A stretch of DNA of 64,000 nucleotides, taken from assembly GCA_900544285.1 (NCBI GenBank), contig UQUT01000007.1, forward strand, positions 1 to 64,000, read 5' to 3'. The position numbers and the translations under genes were made by a program. Shown piece after piece: positions 49,592 to 58,400 of this stretch (position 1 is the first letter of the stretch; each line of letters opens with the position of its first letter). The stretch comes from an uncultured Eubacterium sp. (GTDB taxonomy: Bacteria > Bacillota > Clostridia > Oscillospirales > CAG-272). The notes beneath the pieces are model-generated. The model worked only from the letters and a program-made list of their open reading frames with translations, was not told the origin of the DNA and did not search any database.

Positions 49592-51706
49592 ATGAAAAAC
49601 AAAATCATCAAAACGGTTTCCGTTGTGCTTTGTGCCGCGATTATGTGCGGAGCGGCATTGACGGGAATATATGCGGCCGCCGCAAATAACGGTAAGAAAA
49701 GCGGCGATATGACAGGAGGGACAATAAGCTCTGCGCCCGTTGCGGGCGACACATCCGCTACCAAAAAAGAAACGGTATATGTTATCGCAGGAGCGGACGG
49801 CAGTGTAAAAAAGCTGATAGTCAGCGACTGGATAAAGAATGACGGAAAGAGCGACACTCTGACAGATGTCACGGGGGCTACGGGCATTGTCAACGTCAAG
49901 GGCGACGAGGAATGCGTCATGGGCGGGGAAAACACATACGTCTGGAACGCAAACGGAAACGATATATATTATCAGGGCAATATAGAAAAAGAGCTTCCCG
50001 TCAGCATAAAGATTACATACGAGCTGGACGGAAATGTTGTCAGCGCGGATGAAATCGCAGGGAAGAGCGGCAAGGTGAAAATCCGCTTTGATTATATAAA
50101 CAACGAAGTCAGAACCGTGAATATCGACGGTAAGGACGAGAAGATTTACGTTCCTTTCGCAATGCTTACGGGAATTCTTCTCGATACCGATACGTTTTCT
50201 TCCGTTGAAGTGTCAAACGGAAAAATCATAAATGACGGCGACCGCATTGCGGTCATCGGAATTGCGCTTCCGGGACTTGCGGAAAGCCTCGGAGCGGATT
50301 CCGGTAAGCTCGATATTCCGTCGTACGTTGAGATAACGGCGGATGCAAAGAATTTCAGCCTTAAAAACACCGTCACCGTCGCCACAAACGAAATCTTCGG
50401 CGGACTTGATTCCGAAAGCACGGATGACCTCGGCGGAAAGATATCGGCACTTACGGAAGCTGTCGGCAAATTGACGGACGGCTCGTCCGATCTTTATGAC
50501 GGCGTCTGCACACTGCTTGACAAGTCGACGGAGCTTGTCGACGGTATAAACAAGCTTTATGAGGGCGCGGTTGCACTCAAACAGGGAACGGCGCAGCTCA
50601 GATCCGGCTCATCGGATCTTGTCAGAGGAGCAAATCAGCTCTATTCGGGACTCGGAAAGCTGAATTCAAAGAATTCCGAGCTGAATGCGGGCGCAAAGCA
50701 GATATTCGATACGCTTCTTTCGACGGCGTCCGCACAGCTTGCGTCAGCCGGAATAACGGATGTTCCCGAGCTTACGATTGAAAATTACAATGTCACACTC
50801 ACCGCAATTCTTCCTTCGCTTTCCGAAGAAAGCGTCAGAGCGAAGGTTGAGGAGACCGTCAAAACAAGCGTAAACGCAAAGCGCGACGTCATAGAAGCGG
50901 GCGTTACGGCGGCTGTCAGACAGCAGATAGAGCAGAAAATAATCATGACGCAGGTTCTTGCGTCCATGGGCATGACAGAGGAAACCTACAAAGCAGGAAT
51001 TGCAAGCGGAACGGTTACAGAAGAAATGCAGGCGGCTGTTAATGCGGCGGTCAGCGAAAAAATGCAGGACGAAGCAACGCTCGGCGCGATATCCGGAATA
51101 GTTGACGCGCAGATGGAAAGCGAAGACATTCAGGCGCTTATCGCGGCACAGACGGAAAAGAAGGTTGAAGAGCTTATAGAAACGAACCTTAATTCTCCGG
51201 AAACAAAAGCGCAGGCGGACGCTGCGGTCGCAAAGGCTGCTGCCGGCGCGGCAAGCATAAAGTCGCTTATTTTTCAACTTGACAGCTACAATAAATTCTA
51301 CAAGGGGCTTGGCGAATACACGGAAGGCGTAAGCGAAGCATATGTCGGGACGGGCAAGCTGAAAAGCGGAGCAATAAGTCTTGAAAGCGGCGCAGTAAGT
51401 CTTGACGCAGGCGTAAAACAGCTTCTTTCCGGACTTCTCGCAATGAAGGAAAGCGCTCCTGCGCTTATAGACGGCATTGGCGAGCTCAAGGATGGTGCAA
51501 TGCAGCTCCGTGACGGACTTGCGCAGTTCTCGGGCAAGATAACGGAAAAACTTGAAGAATGCGGGGTCAGCACGGATGAGCTTTCGGTCCGTATAAAGGC
51601 TCTGGCTGACGTTTCAAAGGAATATACGTCATTTGCAGGTGCGGCGGAAGGAATGGAGAGCAACGTCAAGTTCATTTATCGCACGGACTCCGTAAAGGCG
51701 AAATAA
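49592..51706 (+). CDS. Secreted YhgE-like heptad-repeat (coiled-coil) protein
   Basis: 704 aa. The signal sequence/anchor is at about 6-30 (KTVSVVLCAAIMCGAALTGIYA). A beta-rich domain (about 55-275) is followed by two arrays of LxxGxxxL heptads (about 280-372: LTDGSSDLYDG, LVDGINKLYEG, LRSGSSDLVRG; about 566-652: LKSGAISLESGAVSLDAG, LKDGAMQLRDG) flanking an Ala/Glu-rich helical region. The heptads recall the extracellular part of YhgE/Pip proteins, but the C-terminal membrane domain of those is missing. It probably forms a long extracellular partner for the adjacent MMPL transporter. Confidence 0.75.
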   Translation: MKNKIIKTVSVVLCAAIMCGAALTGIYAAAANNGKKSGDMTGGTISSAPVAGDTSATKKETVYVIAGADGSVKKLIVSDWIKNDGKSDTLTDVTGATGIVNVKGDEECVMGGENTYVWNANGNDIYYQGNIEKELPVSIKITYELDGNVVSADEIAGKSGKVKIRFDYINNEVRTVNIDGKDEKIYVPFAMLTGILLDTDTFSSVEVSNGKIINDGDRIAVIGIALPGLAESLGADSGKLDIPSYVEITADAKNFSLKNTVTVATNEIFGGLDSESTDDLGGKISALTEAVGKLTDGSSDLYDGVCTLLDKSTELVDGINKLYEGAVALKQGTAQLRSGSSDLVRGANQLYSGLGKLNSKNSELNAGAKQIFDTLLSTASAQLASAGITDVPELTIENYNVTLTAILPSLSEESVRAKVEETVKTSVNAKRDVIEAGVTAAVRQQIEQKIIMTQVLASMGMTEETYKAGIASGTVTEEMQAAVNAAVSEKMQDEATLGAISGIVDAQMESEDIQALIAAQTEKKVEELIETNLNSPETKAQADAAVAKAAAGAASIKSLIFQLDSYNKFYKGLGEYTEGVSEAYVGTGKLKSGAISLESGAVSLDAGVKQLLSGLLAMKESAPALIDGIGELKDGAMQLRDGLAQFSGKITEKLEECGVSTDELSVRIKALADVSKEYTSFAGAAEGMESNVKFIYRTDSVKAK

Positions 51707-51709
51707 AGT

Positions 51710-52414
51710 ATGAACATGTTTTTCACGCTGTTTTCGGTTTTTGTAATAGGCGCGAGCTTCGGCTGGGTGCTTGAATTGCTTTTCCGCAGAACGGTACATG
51801 GGAAATGGATAAATCCCGGGTTTATGAGGGGTCCATGCCTCCCGCTCTACGGCTTTGGGCATGTGCTTCTGTATCTTTTCTGCATGATCAACTTTTCATT
51901 CATAGACTCAAAGGCGCTGGCGACTTCCGTCAGAATAATCATTCTGACCTTGCTCATGACGGGGATTGAATATATAACCGGGCTGATCTTTGTGAAAAAG
52001 TTTCATGTCAAGCTATGGGATTATTCAAAGCAATGGGGAAACATCGGCGGTATTGTCTGTCCGCTGTTCTCCCTTGCGTGGGGCGCGATAGGCACGGTAT
52101 ATTGCTTCCTTCTCGAACCGCACATAGAAACGCTTGTTTTGAAAATGGTGTCGTCGCAGATATGCGTATATCTTCTCGGCGCTTATATGGGCGTTCTGGA
52201 GGTCGACCTTTTCTATTCGTTCAATATAGTCAGCAAGATAAAGAAATGGGCGGCTGAGCAGAAATTCGACGTCCGCTATGAAAACCTCAAATCGGCGATA
52301 CAGAGCAGGGCAAGAGCACTCAAAAGAAAGCATAATTTCCTTTTGCCCTTCAAATCGACGGAGGGGCTTGAGGGCGAGCTTGAAAATTATAGAAACTCCG
52401 AAAATTCAAAATGA
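51710..52414 (+). CDS. Putative ABC-transporter type IV (CmpB-like) membrane protein
   Basis: 234 aa with about five helices in the first 170 residues, then a basic cytoplasmic tail. FVIGASFGWVLELLFRR, NPGFMRGPCLPLYGFGHVLLY, and KLWDYSKQWGNIGGIVCPLFSLAWG are the hallmarks of the PF06541 family. The family is called ABC-transporter type IV, but transport has not been established to my knowledge. It is the fourth gene of the DUF308-MMPL-YhgE-like operon (3-nt gap). Confidence 0.85.
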   Translation: MNMFFTLFSVFVIGASFGWVLELLFRRTVHGKWINPGFMRGPCLPLYGFGHVLLYLFCMINFSFIDSKALATSVRIIILTLLMTGIEYITGLIFVKKFHVKLWDYSKQWGNIGGIVCPLFSLAWGAIGTVYCFLLEPHIETLVLKMVSSQICVYLLGAYMGVLEVDLFYSFNIVSKIKKWAAEQKFDVRYENLKSAIQSRARALKRKHNFLLPFKSTEGLEGELENYRNSENSK

Positions 52415-52417
52415 CAT

Positions 52418-52452
52418 AAAAAACGGGAACCGCAAATGCGGCTCCCGTTTTC
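52418..52452. terminator. Bidirectional terminator after the MMPL operon
   Basis: AACGGGA-ACCGC-AAAT-GCGGC-TCCCGTT forms a long stem with A- and T-runs on either side, serving both the plus-strand operon and the minus-strand kinase remnant. Confidence 0.85.
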
Positions 52453-52463
52453 ATTATCGAAGA

Positions 52464-52991
52464 TTATTTAAGATGGAATATAAACTCAATGCTCTGACCG
52501 TCGTCGCTCTTGGCGACAGCCGTTCCGCTGTGTCCTTCGGCAATGCTGCGGGCGATGGAAAGTCCGATACCGAAGCCCCCTGTTCCGGCACTGCGCGATT
52601 CGTCCTGCCTGTAAAAGCGGTCGAACAGCTTTAAGCAGTCGCCTTTTTCAATGCCGGCACACTTGTTTGACGTCTTTATTATGATGCCTTTCTTGGCTTT
52701 TTCAAGCGAAAATTCAATATCCGAGCCGTCGCTCGCGTATTTAACGGCATTGTCTATGAGGATTGACGCGAGCTGGCGGATTGCATATTCGTCGCCGCGA
52801 TAGACGATTTCTTCGTCGATTGCGATTTTAAGCTCATGATCTTTTGGGAGCGTGAAATCGGTAAATGATTCCGCCGTTTCCATCAGCGCGTCGCTTATGT
52901 TGAACTCGGAAAAAATCAGAGGGGACGTTTCCTCGTCCATTTTGGAAAGAGTGACAAGAGAATTGACGAGTTCCGTCAGCTTTTCCGTCTG
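52464..52991 (-). pseudogene. Histidine kinase remnant (C-terminal half only)
   Basis: About 175 codons remain: the end of the dimerisation helix (QTEKLTELVNSLVTLSKMDEE) and the ATPase domain with N box ILIDNAVKYAS, F box LFDRFYRQDESRS and G2 GGFGIGLSIARSIAEGHSG. The sensor region, membrane helices and phospho-acceptor histidine are missing. Upstream the frame continues only into unrelated sequence and meets a TAA at about 53013-53015. The catalytic domain is intact and its terminator is kept, so decay is recent, or a rearrangement or assembly join cut the gene. No promoter or SD is evident. Confidence 0.8.
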
Positions 52992-53215
52992 TGCGCAGGC
53001 TGGCGGAGGTGCTTATGTTGCGCATTGAAAGAAATTACAGATTTATTGTCGGGTTCAATTCCGGATTGATTGTGCTCGGCGTTGCGGGTATTATCCAGTC
53101 GACGCTTTCGGCACTTCTTCACAATATGTCGACTCTGGGGATAAGCCTCCGCAGTATGACAAATCTCCTTGATAACGGATACAGCGACGAGCTTCCGCCG
53201 GCGCATAGAAAATAA
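52991..53215 (+). pseudogene. Heavy-metal P-type ATPase remnant (C-terminal end)
   Basis: About 74 codons resemble the last part of P1B-type metal ATPases: LMLRIERNYRFIVGFNSGLIVLGVAGII and TLSALLHNMSTLGISLRSM, the final two membrane helices of that family. The catalytic DKTGT, phosphatase and nucleotide domains are absent. Homology begins at about 52991, exactly where the minus-strand kinase homology stops. Its natural terminator follows at 53225. Metal specificity cannot be told from this piece. Confidence 0.75.
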
Positions 53216-53224
53216 CCGGAAAAA

Positions 53225-53263
53225 CAAAAAAGCAAAGATACGGTTTCTGTGTCTTTGCTTTTT
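53225..53263. terminator. Bidirectional terminator between ATPase remnant and DUF5131 gene
   Basis: AAGCAAAGA (53230-53238) pairs with TCTTTGCTT (53252-53260), flanked by A-run and T-run. Confidence 0.85.
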
Positions 53264-53271
53264 ATTTGTGG

Positions 53272-54075
53272 TTACCTGTTTGTCTTGCTTTCATCGTTGC
53301 CGAAAGGGAAATAATTCAGCCCCGCTTTTTCCGCCTGAGAGATCTGAAATCTTCGTGGAACTCTGTATGTTCTTCCGTCTTTTATGAAATTTGCGCCTGT
53401 CTGATGAAAGCGGAACGTCACATTTTTCCGTATACACTGCTGTCGAAGGTCAAGTATCCATTCAAGCCTGCACGGACGTGCACGCGCCCCGGATTCGCCT
53501 CCGGCGGAAACCTCGTCGATACCGAAGTCAAGGTATTCCGAAATATCTATTTTTTCAAGAAGAGGCGCGGTGATTATGAGCCTGTGCTTTATCGGAAGGG
53601 CGGTGAAAATCGGCAGGCGGAAATCTGCCATTTGCTGATTTTCCGTTGTACAACCGATGACAACATTGTCGTAACCGTCGCCCCAGTCGTCCGGAAGACA
53701 GCTTTCAAGACGGTCTATGCGCTTCGTGAAGAATATGAAAAAACAGTCGCTCCGTTCCTTTATCATCTTCCAGCAATCGCCGCGCCATCCGTCGGCGTCT
53801 TTCAGAAGAAAGTCGGACGTAAAGCATGTGTAAACTGTCGATTGTGGCGGAATTTTGTAGCTACCGTCCCGTTTTTTCTTTATCGGAAGGTCAAACTGCG
53901 CCGTTTTGCGACAGAGACTGCTTGAAATTTCCGAGCCGTACATTTCATCCTGACGGTAAACATAACAGTATTTGCAGCCAGGGCTGATTTTTGTGCAACC
54001 GTGCCACGGATTCCATTCGGCATATGAAGGGTCGCTCCGCATACCGACCTTTTCCGATTTTCCGGGTAAGCTCAT
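53272..54075 (-). CDS. DUF5131 (phage Gp37/Gp68-like) family protein
   Basis: 267 aa. The N-terminus has the family motif EWNPWHGCTKISPGCKYCYV with C27, C34 and C37, a C-x6-C-x2-C set reminiscent of a radical-SAM cluster loop although the spacing differs from CxxxCxxC. Later motifs are VYTCFTSDFLLKDADGWR, FFIFFTKR, VVIGCTTENQ, IDEVSAGGESGARARPC and FRFHQTGANF. Function is unestablished; homologues occur in phages and bacteria, but nothing else here looks like a phage. Its start overlaps the TetR gene stop (ATGA), so the two are co-translated. Confidence 0.85.
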   Translation of the reverse strand: MSLPGKSEKVGMRSDPSYAEWNPWHGCTKISPGCKYCYVYRQDEMYGSEISSSLCRKTAQFDLPIKKKRDGSYKIPPQSTVYTCFTSDFLLKDADGWRGDCWKMIKERSDCFFIFFTKRIDRLESCLPDDWGDGYDNVVIGCTTENQQMADFRLPIFTALPIKHRLIITAPLLEKIDISEYLDFGIDEVSAGGESGARARPCRLEWILDLRQQCIRKNVTFRFHQTGANFIKDGRTYRVPRRFQISQAEKAGLNYFPFGNDESKTNR

Positions 54076-54731
54076 ATGCCTTTGCGAAGGTCGGGGCTCA
54101 GACGCTTTATTTCATTGCCTTCAGGCGAATTCGCCTGTACGGGAATCAGCTTTGCGGCGTCGTAGTTTGCGTTCAGCACAAATATCATGCCTCTGAATAT
54201 TTCTCCGAGCTTTGACGCGATCTCATCGTCCGTAAAATCGCAAACGCAGGTTGCACAAAGCACGCAGAGCCCGTATGTGTAAATCCACATCTGTCTGAAA
54301 AGGTGCTCTGCCTGTTCGGCGCTTGCGTGATAATCGCGCATGATTATTGTAATATCGTTTTCTTTTCCAAAGGAAATCGCTTCAATGGCGCGGTCAAAAT
54401 CCGAGCCGGCGCCAGTTTCGCTCATGAAAAGCCATTGAAACAACTTCGGGTTTTCCTGCGCAAACCTGACCCATTGCATACCGCGCTTTTTATATGCGGG
54501 GCTGTAATCCTCGGCGACAGCCATATAGCGGTCAAACCGTTTTTTCGCTTCTTTATAGACTTCGTTTCTGACCTCGCCCATATCCTTGAACATTGTGAAA
54601 ACCGGGCAAGCAGAACAGCCGAGCGCTTTTCCGAGTCCACGTGATGTGAGGGCTTCTATTCCGCTTTTGCTGACCAGCTCAAGCGCGACGTGCACGACGT
54701 GTTCCTTTGTGAATTTCGGTTTCGGAGGCAT
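54072..54731 (-). CDS. TetR/AcrR-family transcriptional regulator
   Basis: 219 aa from the ATG at 54729-54731, with AGGAG about 8 nt upstream; a longer frame runs into the promoter. The N-terminal HTH is FTKEHVVHVALELVSKSGIEALTSRGLGKALGCSACPVFTMFKDMGE. The ligand domain is of the WHG type (QWVRFAQENPKLFQWLFMSE). It probably regulates itself and the overlapping DUF5131 gene; it might also act on the ABC exporter genes upstream on the same strand. Confidence 0.9.
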   Translation of the reverse strand: MPPKPKFTKEHVVHVALELVSKSGIEALTSRGLGKALGCSACPVFTMFKDMGEVRNEVYKEAKKRFDRYMAVAEDYSPAYKKRGMQWVRFAQENPKLFQWLFMSETGAGSDFDRAIEAISFGKENDITIIMRDYHASAEQAEHLFRQMWIYTYGLCVLCATCVCDFTDDEIASKLGEIFRGMIFVLNANYDAAKLIPVQANSPEGNEIKRLSPDLRKGI

Positions 54732-54768
54732 TGCTTTATTCTCCTGATTTTGTAATATCGTATGCTCT

Positions 54769-54797
54769 ATTATAACGCTTTCAACGGCAAATGTCAA
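54769..54797 (-). promoter_or_regulatory. Perfect consensus promoter of TetR-DUF5131
   Basis: On the minus strand TTGACA (54792-54797), 17-bp spacer, TATAAT (54769-54774), about 37 bp before the TetR start. Confidence 0.8.
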
Positions 54798-54832
54798 TCC
54801 GAAAACGCATTTTATAAGGCTTTTATGCTGTT

Positions 54833-56566
54833 TTAAGCTCCGCCAAACTGACTGTAATAGAGTTTTGCGTAAAATCCGTTTTCTTCAAGCAACGAAGCGT
54901 GATTTCCGCGCTCGATGACGTGTCCGTCCTTCATGACAAGGATGACGTCCGCCTCCTTGATTGTTGAAAGTCTGTGCGCTACGATGAACGACGTCCTGCC
55001 TGCCATCATTTTTGAAAAAGCTGACTGTATTTTCAGCTCGGTGCGCGTGTCAATGGACGACGTTGCCTCGTCAAGAATGAGCATTTGCGGCAGGGAAAGC
55101 ATTGCTCTTGCAATGCAGAGCAGCTGTCTCTGACCCGCGGAAAGGTTGCTTCCGTTTTCTTTTATGACAGTGTTGTAGCCGTTCGGCAGTCGGCGGATGA
55201 AGGAATGTGCGTGAGCTGCTTTCGCCGCGGCTTCGACTTCATCGTCCATCGCGTCCGGCTTGCCGAAGGCGATATTGTCACGCACAGTGCCGGAGGAAAG
55301 CCATGTGTCCTGAAGAACCATTCCGTATCTTGTACGGAGGTCGTTTCTTCTCATGTCGCGGATGTCCGCTCCGTCAACTTTTATGCTGCCGTCGCAAACG
55401 TCATAAAAACGCATGAGCAGGTTTATAAGCGTTGTTTTTCCGCATCCTGTCGGACCGACGATTGCAATTCTCTGTCCCGAAGCAACGGAAAGGGAAAGCT
55501 CTTCTATAAGAGGTCGACTCGGCACGTACGAAAACGAAACGTTTTCAAGCTCGACCCTTCCTTCCGCCTCGGGCGATACGGGATTTTCCGCTTCGGGCAC
55601 CTCGTCATTTTCGTCAAGAAGGTCAAACACTCTGTCGGCGCAGGTAAATGCGTTCTGGAGCTCCGTTATAACGCCGCTTATCTCATTGAACGGTTTTGCA
55701 TATTGGGAAGCGTAGCTGAGAAATACGCTGAGCTGACCGACGGAGATATGTCCCGCCACGGCGGAAAGCGCACTTATAAGGGTGACAACGGCGTAAACAA
55801 TATTGTTTATGAGTCTTGTCGACGGGTTTGTCAGGCTTGAAAAGAACGTTGCGTTCATTGCGGCTTTGCCGAGCTTTTCATTCACGGCGTCAAACTCTTT
55901 CATGCTTTCTTCTTCATGACCGAACGCCTTGACAACGCTCTGACCTTCGACAAGCTCGTTTGTCAGAGCTGTCTGCTCGCCTCTTGCCACAGCCTGCTCC
56001 TTGAAAAAGCGGTTTGTCTTTGAGGCGATGAACTTTGCGACAAAGAATGAAAGGGGAGTCAGGACGAATACGGCAAGGGCAATCTTCCAGTTGAGATAAA
56101 GCATTATTCCGAGGGTTGACACTATGGTAATAACGCCTGTGAAAAGCTGGGTGAAGCCCATGAGAAGTCCGTCCGAGAATGTGTCGACGTCCGCTATCAT
56201 TCTGCTGACGGTGTCGCCGGCGGGGTGAGTATCGAGATATGAAAGTGGGAGCTTGTTCAGCTTGCGGCTCAGACTGTCACGAAGGTCGCGGCAGACAGAA
56301 AAGGCAATTCTGTTGTTGCAGTTTGCGAGGAGCTTCTGAGCTATCGCGCCGAGCGCGGCTGCTATCGCGACCATAACAATCGCTTTTATGACGGTTTCAA
56401 AATCGACGCTGCCTTTTTCAATCATGACGTCGATTGCGTTCCCGCAGAAAACCGGAATGAGAAGCTGCGCCGCTGTTGTTATCAGTGCGAGAAAAATGCT
56501 TGCCGCAACGGAAAGGGAATACGGTTTTATAAGCGAGAGCACACGCTTTACAGGTTTCTTTTTCAT
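54833..56566 (-). CDS. ABC exporter subunit with canonical ATPase site
   Basis: 577 aa half-transporter: six-helix membrane domain (about 1-320) fused to an ATPase. Walker A is IVGPTGCGKTTLINLL, the signature LSAGQRQLL, and Walker B MLILDEATSSID with a normal catalytic Glu; H-loop FIVAHRLST. It pairs with the product of the overlapping upstream gene to form a heterodimeric exporter of the BmrCD/LmrCD type, usually for drugs, lipids or peptides. Substrate unknown. Confidence 0.92.
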   Translation of the reverse strand: MKKKPVKRVLSLIKPYSLSVAASIFLALITTAAQLLIPVFCGNAIDVMIEKGSVDFETVIKAIVMVAIAAALGAIAQKLLANCNNRIAFSVCRDLRDSLSRKLNKLPLSYLDTHPAGDTVSRMIADVDTFSDGLLMGFTQLFTGVITIVSTLGIMLYLNWKIALAVFVLTPLSFFVAKFIASKTNRFFKEQAVARGEQTALTNELVEGQSVVKAFGHEEESMKEFDAVNEKLGKAAMNATFFSSLTNPSTRLINNIVYAVVTLISALSAVAGHISVGQLSVFLSYASQYAKPFNEISGVITELQNAFTCADRVFDLLDENDEVPEAENPVSPEAEGRVELENVSFSYVPSRPLIEELSLSVASGQRIAIVGPTGCGKTTLINLLMRFYDVCDGSIKVDGADIRDMRRNDLRTRYGMVLQDTWLSSGTVRDNIAFGKPDAMDDEVEAAAKAAHAHSFIRRLPNGYNTVIKENGSNLSAGQRQLLCIARAMLSLPQMLILDEATSSIDTRTELKIQSAFSKMMAGRTSFIVAHRLSTIKEADVILVMKDGHVIERGNHASLLEENGFYAKLYYSQFGGA

Positions 56567-58287
56567 TTGTTTTCCTCCGTTCCGAACTGGCTTTCGTAGA
56601 TTTCCTTATATACGGAGCATGACGTGAGAAGCTCATCGTGCTTTCCGCAACCGACGAGTTTTCCGTCATCAAGGACGAGAATTTTGTCGGCGTATGCGAT
56701 TGAGCCCGCGCGCTGGCTGACTATTATCACGGTTATATTCTCCGGCAGTTCCTTTATCGCTTTGCGGAGTGCCGCGTCGGTTGCGTAGTCGAGGGCGGAG
56801 GTGCTGTCATCAAGAATGAGAATATCTGCTCCCGCAAGCAACGCTCTTGCAATTGTCAGTCGCTGTTTCTGTCCGCCGGAAAGATTTGAGCCGCCCTGAG
56901 TGACTTTTTCATCGAGCCCGTCCGGCTTTGCGCGGACAAATTCCGCCGCCTGCGCCGTTTCAAGCGCGCGCCAGATTTCTTCGTCACTTGCGTCATTTTT
57001 GCCCCAGAGCATATTCGAACGTATTGTTCCGGAGAAGAGACGCGGCTTCTGATCGACTATCGCAACAGAGGAGAGAAGTGCGCCTTTGGAAAGCGATTTT
57101 ATCGGCTCGCCTTTGAGATAAACCGTGCCGCCGGTAGCGTCATAGAATCGCGGAATAAGTCGCACAAGAGATGACTTTCCGCTTCCCGTACCGCCTATAA
57201 TGCCGACGGTTTCGCCTTTCTTTGCGGAAAACGATATGTCAGAAAGCGACTCGGCTCCTGCGCCCGCATAGCGAAGCGACACACTATCAAAACGGATGAT
57301 CTCATCACAGTCAAGCCCTGCGGAGGTGCCGTCAAATGCCATGGAGCTTTCTGTATCAAGCACCTGACCGATACGTCCCATACCGGAGATCGACTTCCCG
57401 AGAAGAACAACGAGGTTTGCAAGCTTTACAAGCTCTATGAGTATCTGACCGATGTAATTTATCAGCGCGATAACATCGCCCGAAAGAAGGACTCCGTCGT
57501 TGACCTTTCCGGCGCCAAGCCAGAGAATAAGTATTACAACGCCGTTTACGGCAACGTATGTCAGAGGGTTCATAAGTGCCGCAACCTTGCCGACCTTGAC
57601 TTGTGCGCTTGCGAGCGCCGAGTTTATTTTTGTGAATTTTTCCTTTTGGACTTCCTCTCTGCCGAACGCGCGGATGACGCGCACCCCGCCGAGATCCTCG
57701 CGCGTTGCGCCTGTGACGTCGTCAAGATTTTTCTGCACATTTCTGTACATCGGCGCCGTGATGAACATTATTCCGAAAACTATCACGAACATAACGATTA
57801 TCGCGATGACGAATATCAACGCAATCTGCGTGTTTATCGTGAAAGCCATTATCATTGCGCCGAACACTATGAACGGACTGCGCAAAAACAGTCGCAGAAA
57901 CATATTTGCGCCGCTTTGAACCTGGTTTACGTCGCTTGTCATTCTTGTTATGAGGGTCGAGGTGCCGATTTTGTCAAGCTCGGTGAAGCTCAGTCCCTGT
58001 ATTTTTTCAAGGAGCTGACGGCGCAGTCCGGTCGCAGTTCCGACGGACGCCTTCGCGGCAAAATACTGCGCGACAAAGCTGCACGCAAGCCCAAGAAGCG
58101 CCATTAAAAGCAGGACTGCAAATCGGGTTATTATATAGTGTGTATCACTGTTTTTAATGCCTTGGTTTATGATTTTCGCAACGATTATCGGCACAGCGAG
58201 GTCAAAGCAGGCTTCAAGCATCTTGAAAAGCGGTGCGATGATTGCTTCCAGCCGATATTTTTTAAGATACGGGATGAGATGTCGCAT
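56563..58287 (-). CDS. ABC exporter subunit with degenerate ATPase site
   Basis: 574 aa from the internal ATG at 58285-58287, which has CGGAGAAC upstream; the ATG 18 nt earlier lacks an SD. The membrane domain is followed by an ATPase: Walker A IIGGTGSGKSSLVRLI, signature NLSGGQKQRLTIARAL, Walker B ILILDDSTSALD. Asp replaces the catalytic Glu after Walker B, and the H-loop region reads IIVSQRAGS with Gln for His. Such loss in one partner is the hallmark of heterodimeric exporters. Divergent from a LysR gene. Confidence 0.92.
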   Translation of the reverse strand: MRHLIPYLKKYRLEAIIAPLFKMLEACFDLAVPIIVAKIINQGIKNSDTHYIITRFAVLLLMALLGLACSFVAQYFAAKASVGTATGLRRQLLEKIQGLSFTELDKIGTSTLITRMTSDVNQVQSGANMFLRLFLRSPFIVFGAMIMAFTINTQIALIFVIAIIVMFVIVFGIMFITAPMYRNVQKNLDDVTGATREDLGGVRVIRAFGREEVQKEKFTKINSALASAQVKVGKVAALMNPLTYVAVNGVVILILWLGAGKVNDGVLLSGDVIALINYIGQILIELVKLANLVVLLGKSISGMGRIGQVLDTESSMAFDGTSAGLDCDEIIRFDSVSLRYAGAGAESLSDISFSAKKGETVGIIGGTGSGKSSLVRLIPRFYDATGGTVYLKGEPIKSLSKGALLSSVAIVDQKPRLFSGTIRSNMLWGKNDASDEEIWRALETAQAAEFVRAKPDGLDEKVTQGGSNLSGGQKQRLTIARALLAGADILILDDSTSALDYATDAALRKAIKELPENITVIIVSQRAGSIAYADKILVLDDGKLVGCGKHDELLTSCSVYKEIYESQFGTEENK

Positions 58288-58341
58288 TTTTGTTCTCCGT
58301 TTCATTATTTTTCAAAGCATATTATATCACATAAATTTATA

Positions 58342-58369
58342 TTGACATATATATATTTTGCGCTATAAT
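58342..58369 (+). promoter_or_regulatory. Predicted promoter of the LysR-family gene
   Basis: -35 TTGACA (58342-58347), 16-bp spacer, -10 TATAAT (58364-58369). A minus-strand extended -10 (TGATATAAT, 58321-58329) for the ABC exporter lies in the same AT-rich gap, so the two promoters are back to back. Confidence 0.65.
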
Positions 58370-58400
58370 TATATATATAACATATCGATCGGAGCTTTTT

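Noticed and set aside
53272..54075. Prophage remnant, because DUF5131 is often called phage Gp37/Gp68
   Set aside because: No integrase, structural, lysis or att-like sequences surround it; neighbours are ordinary chromosomal genes.
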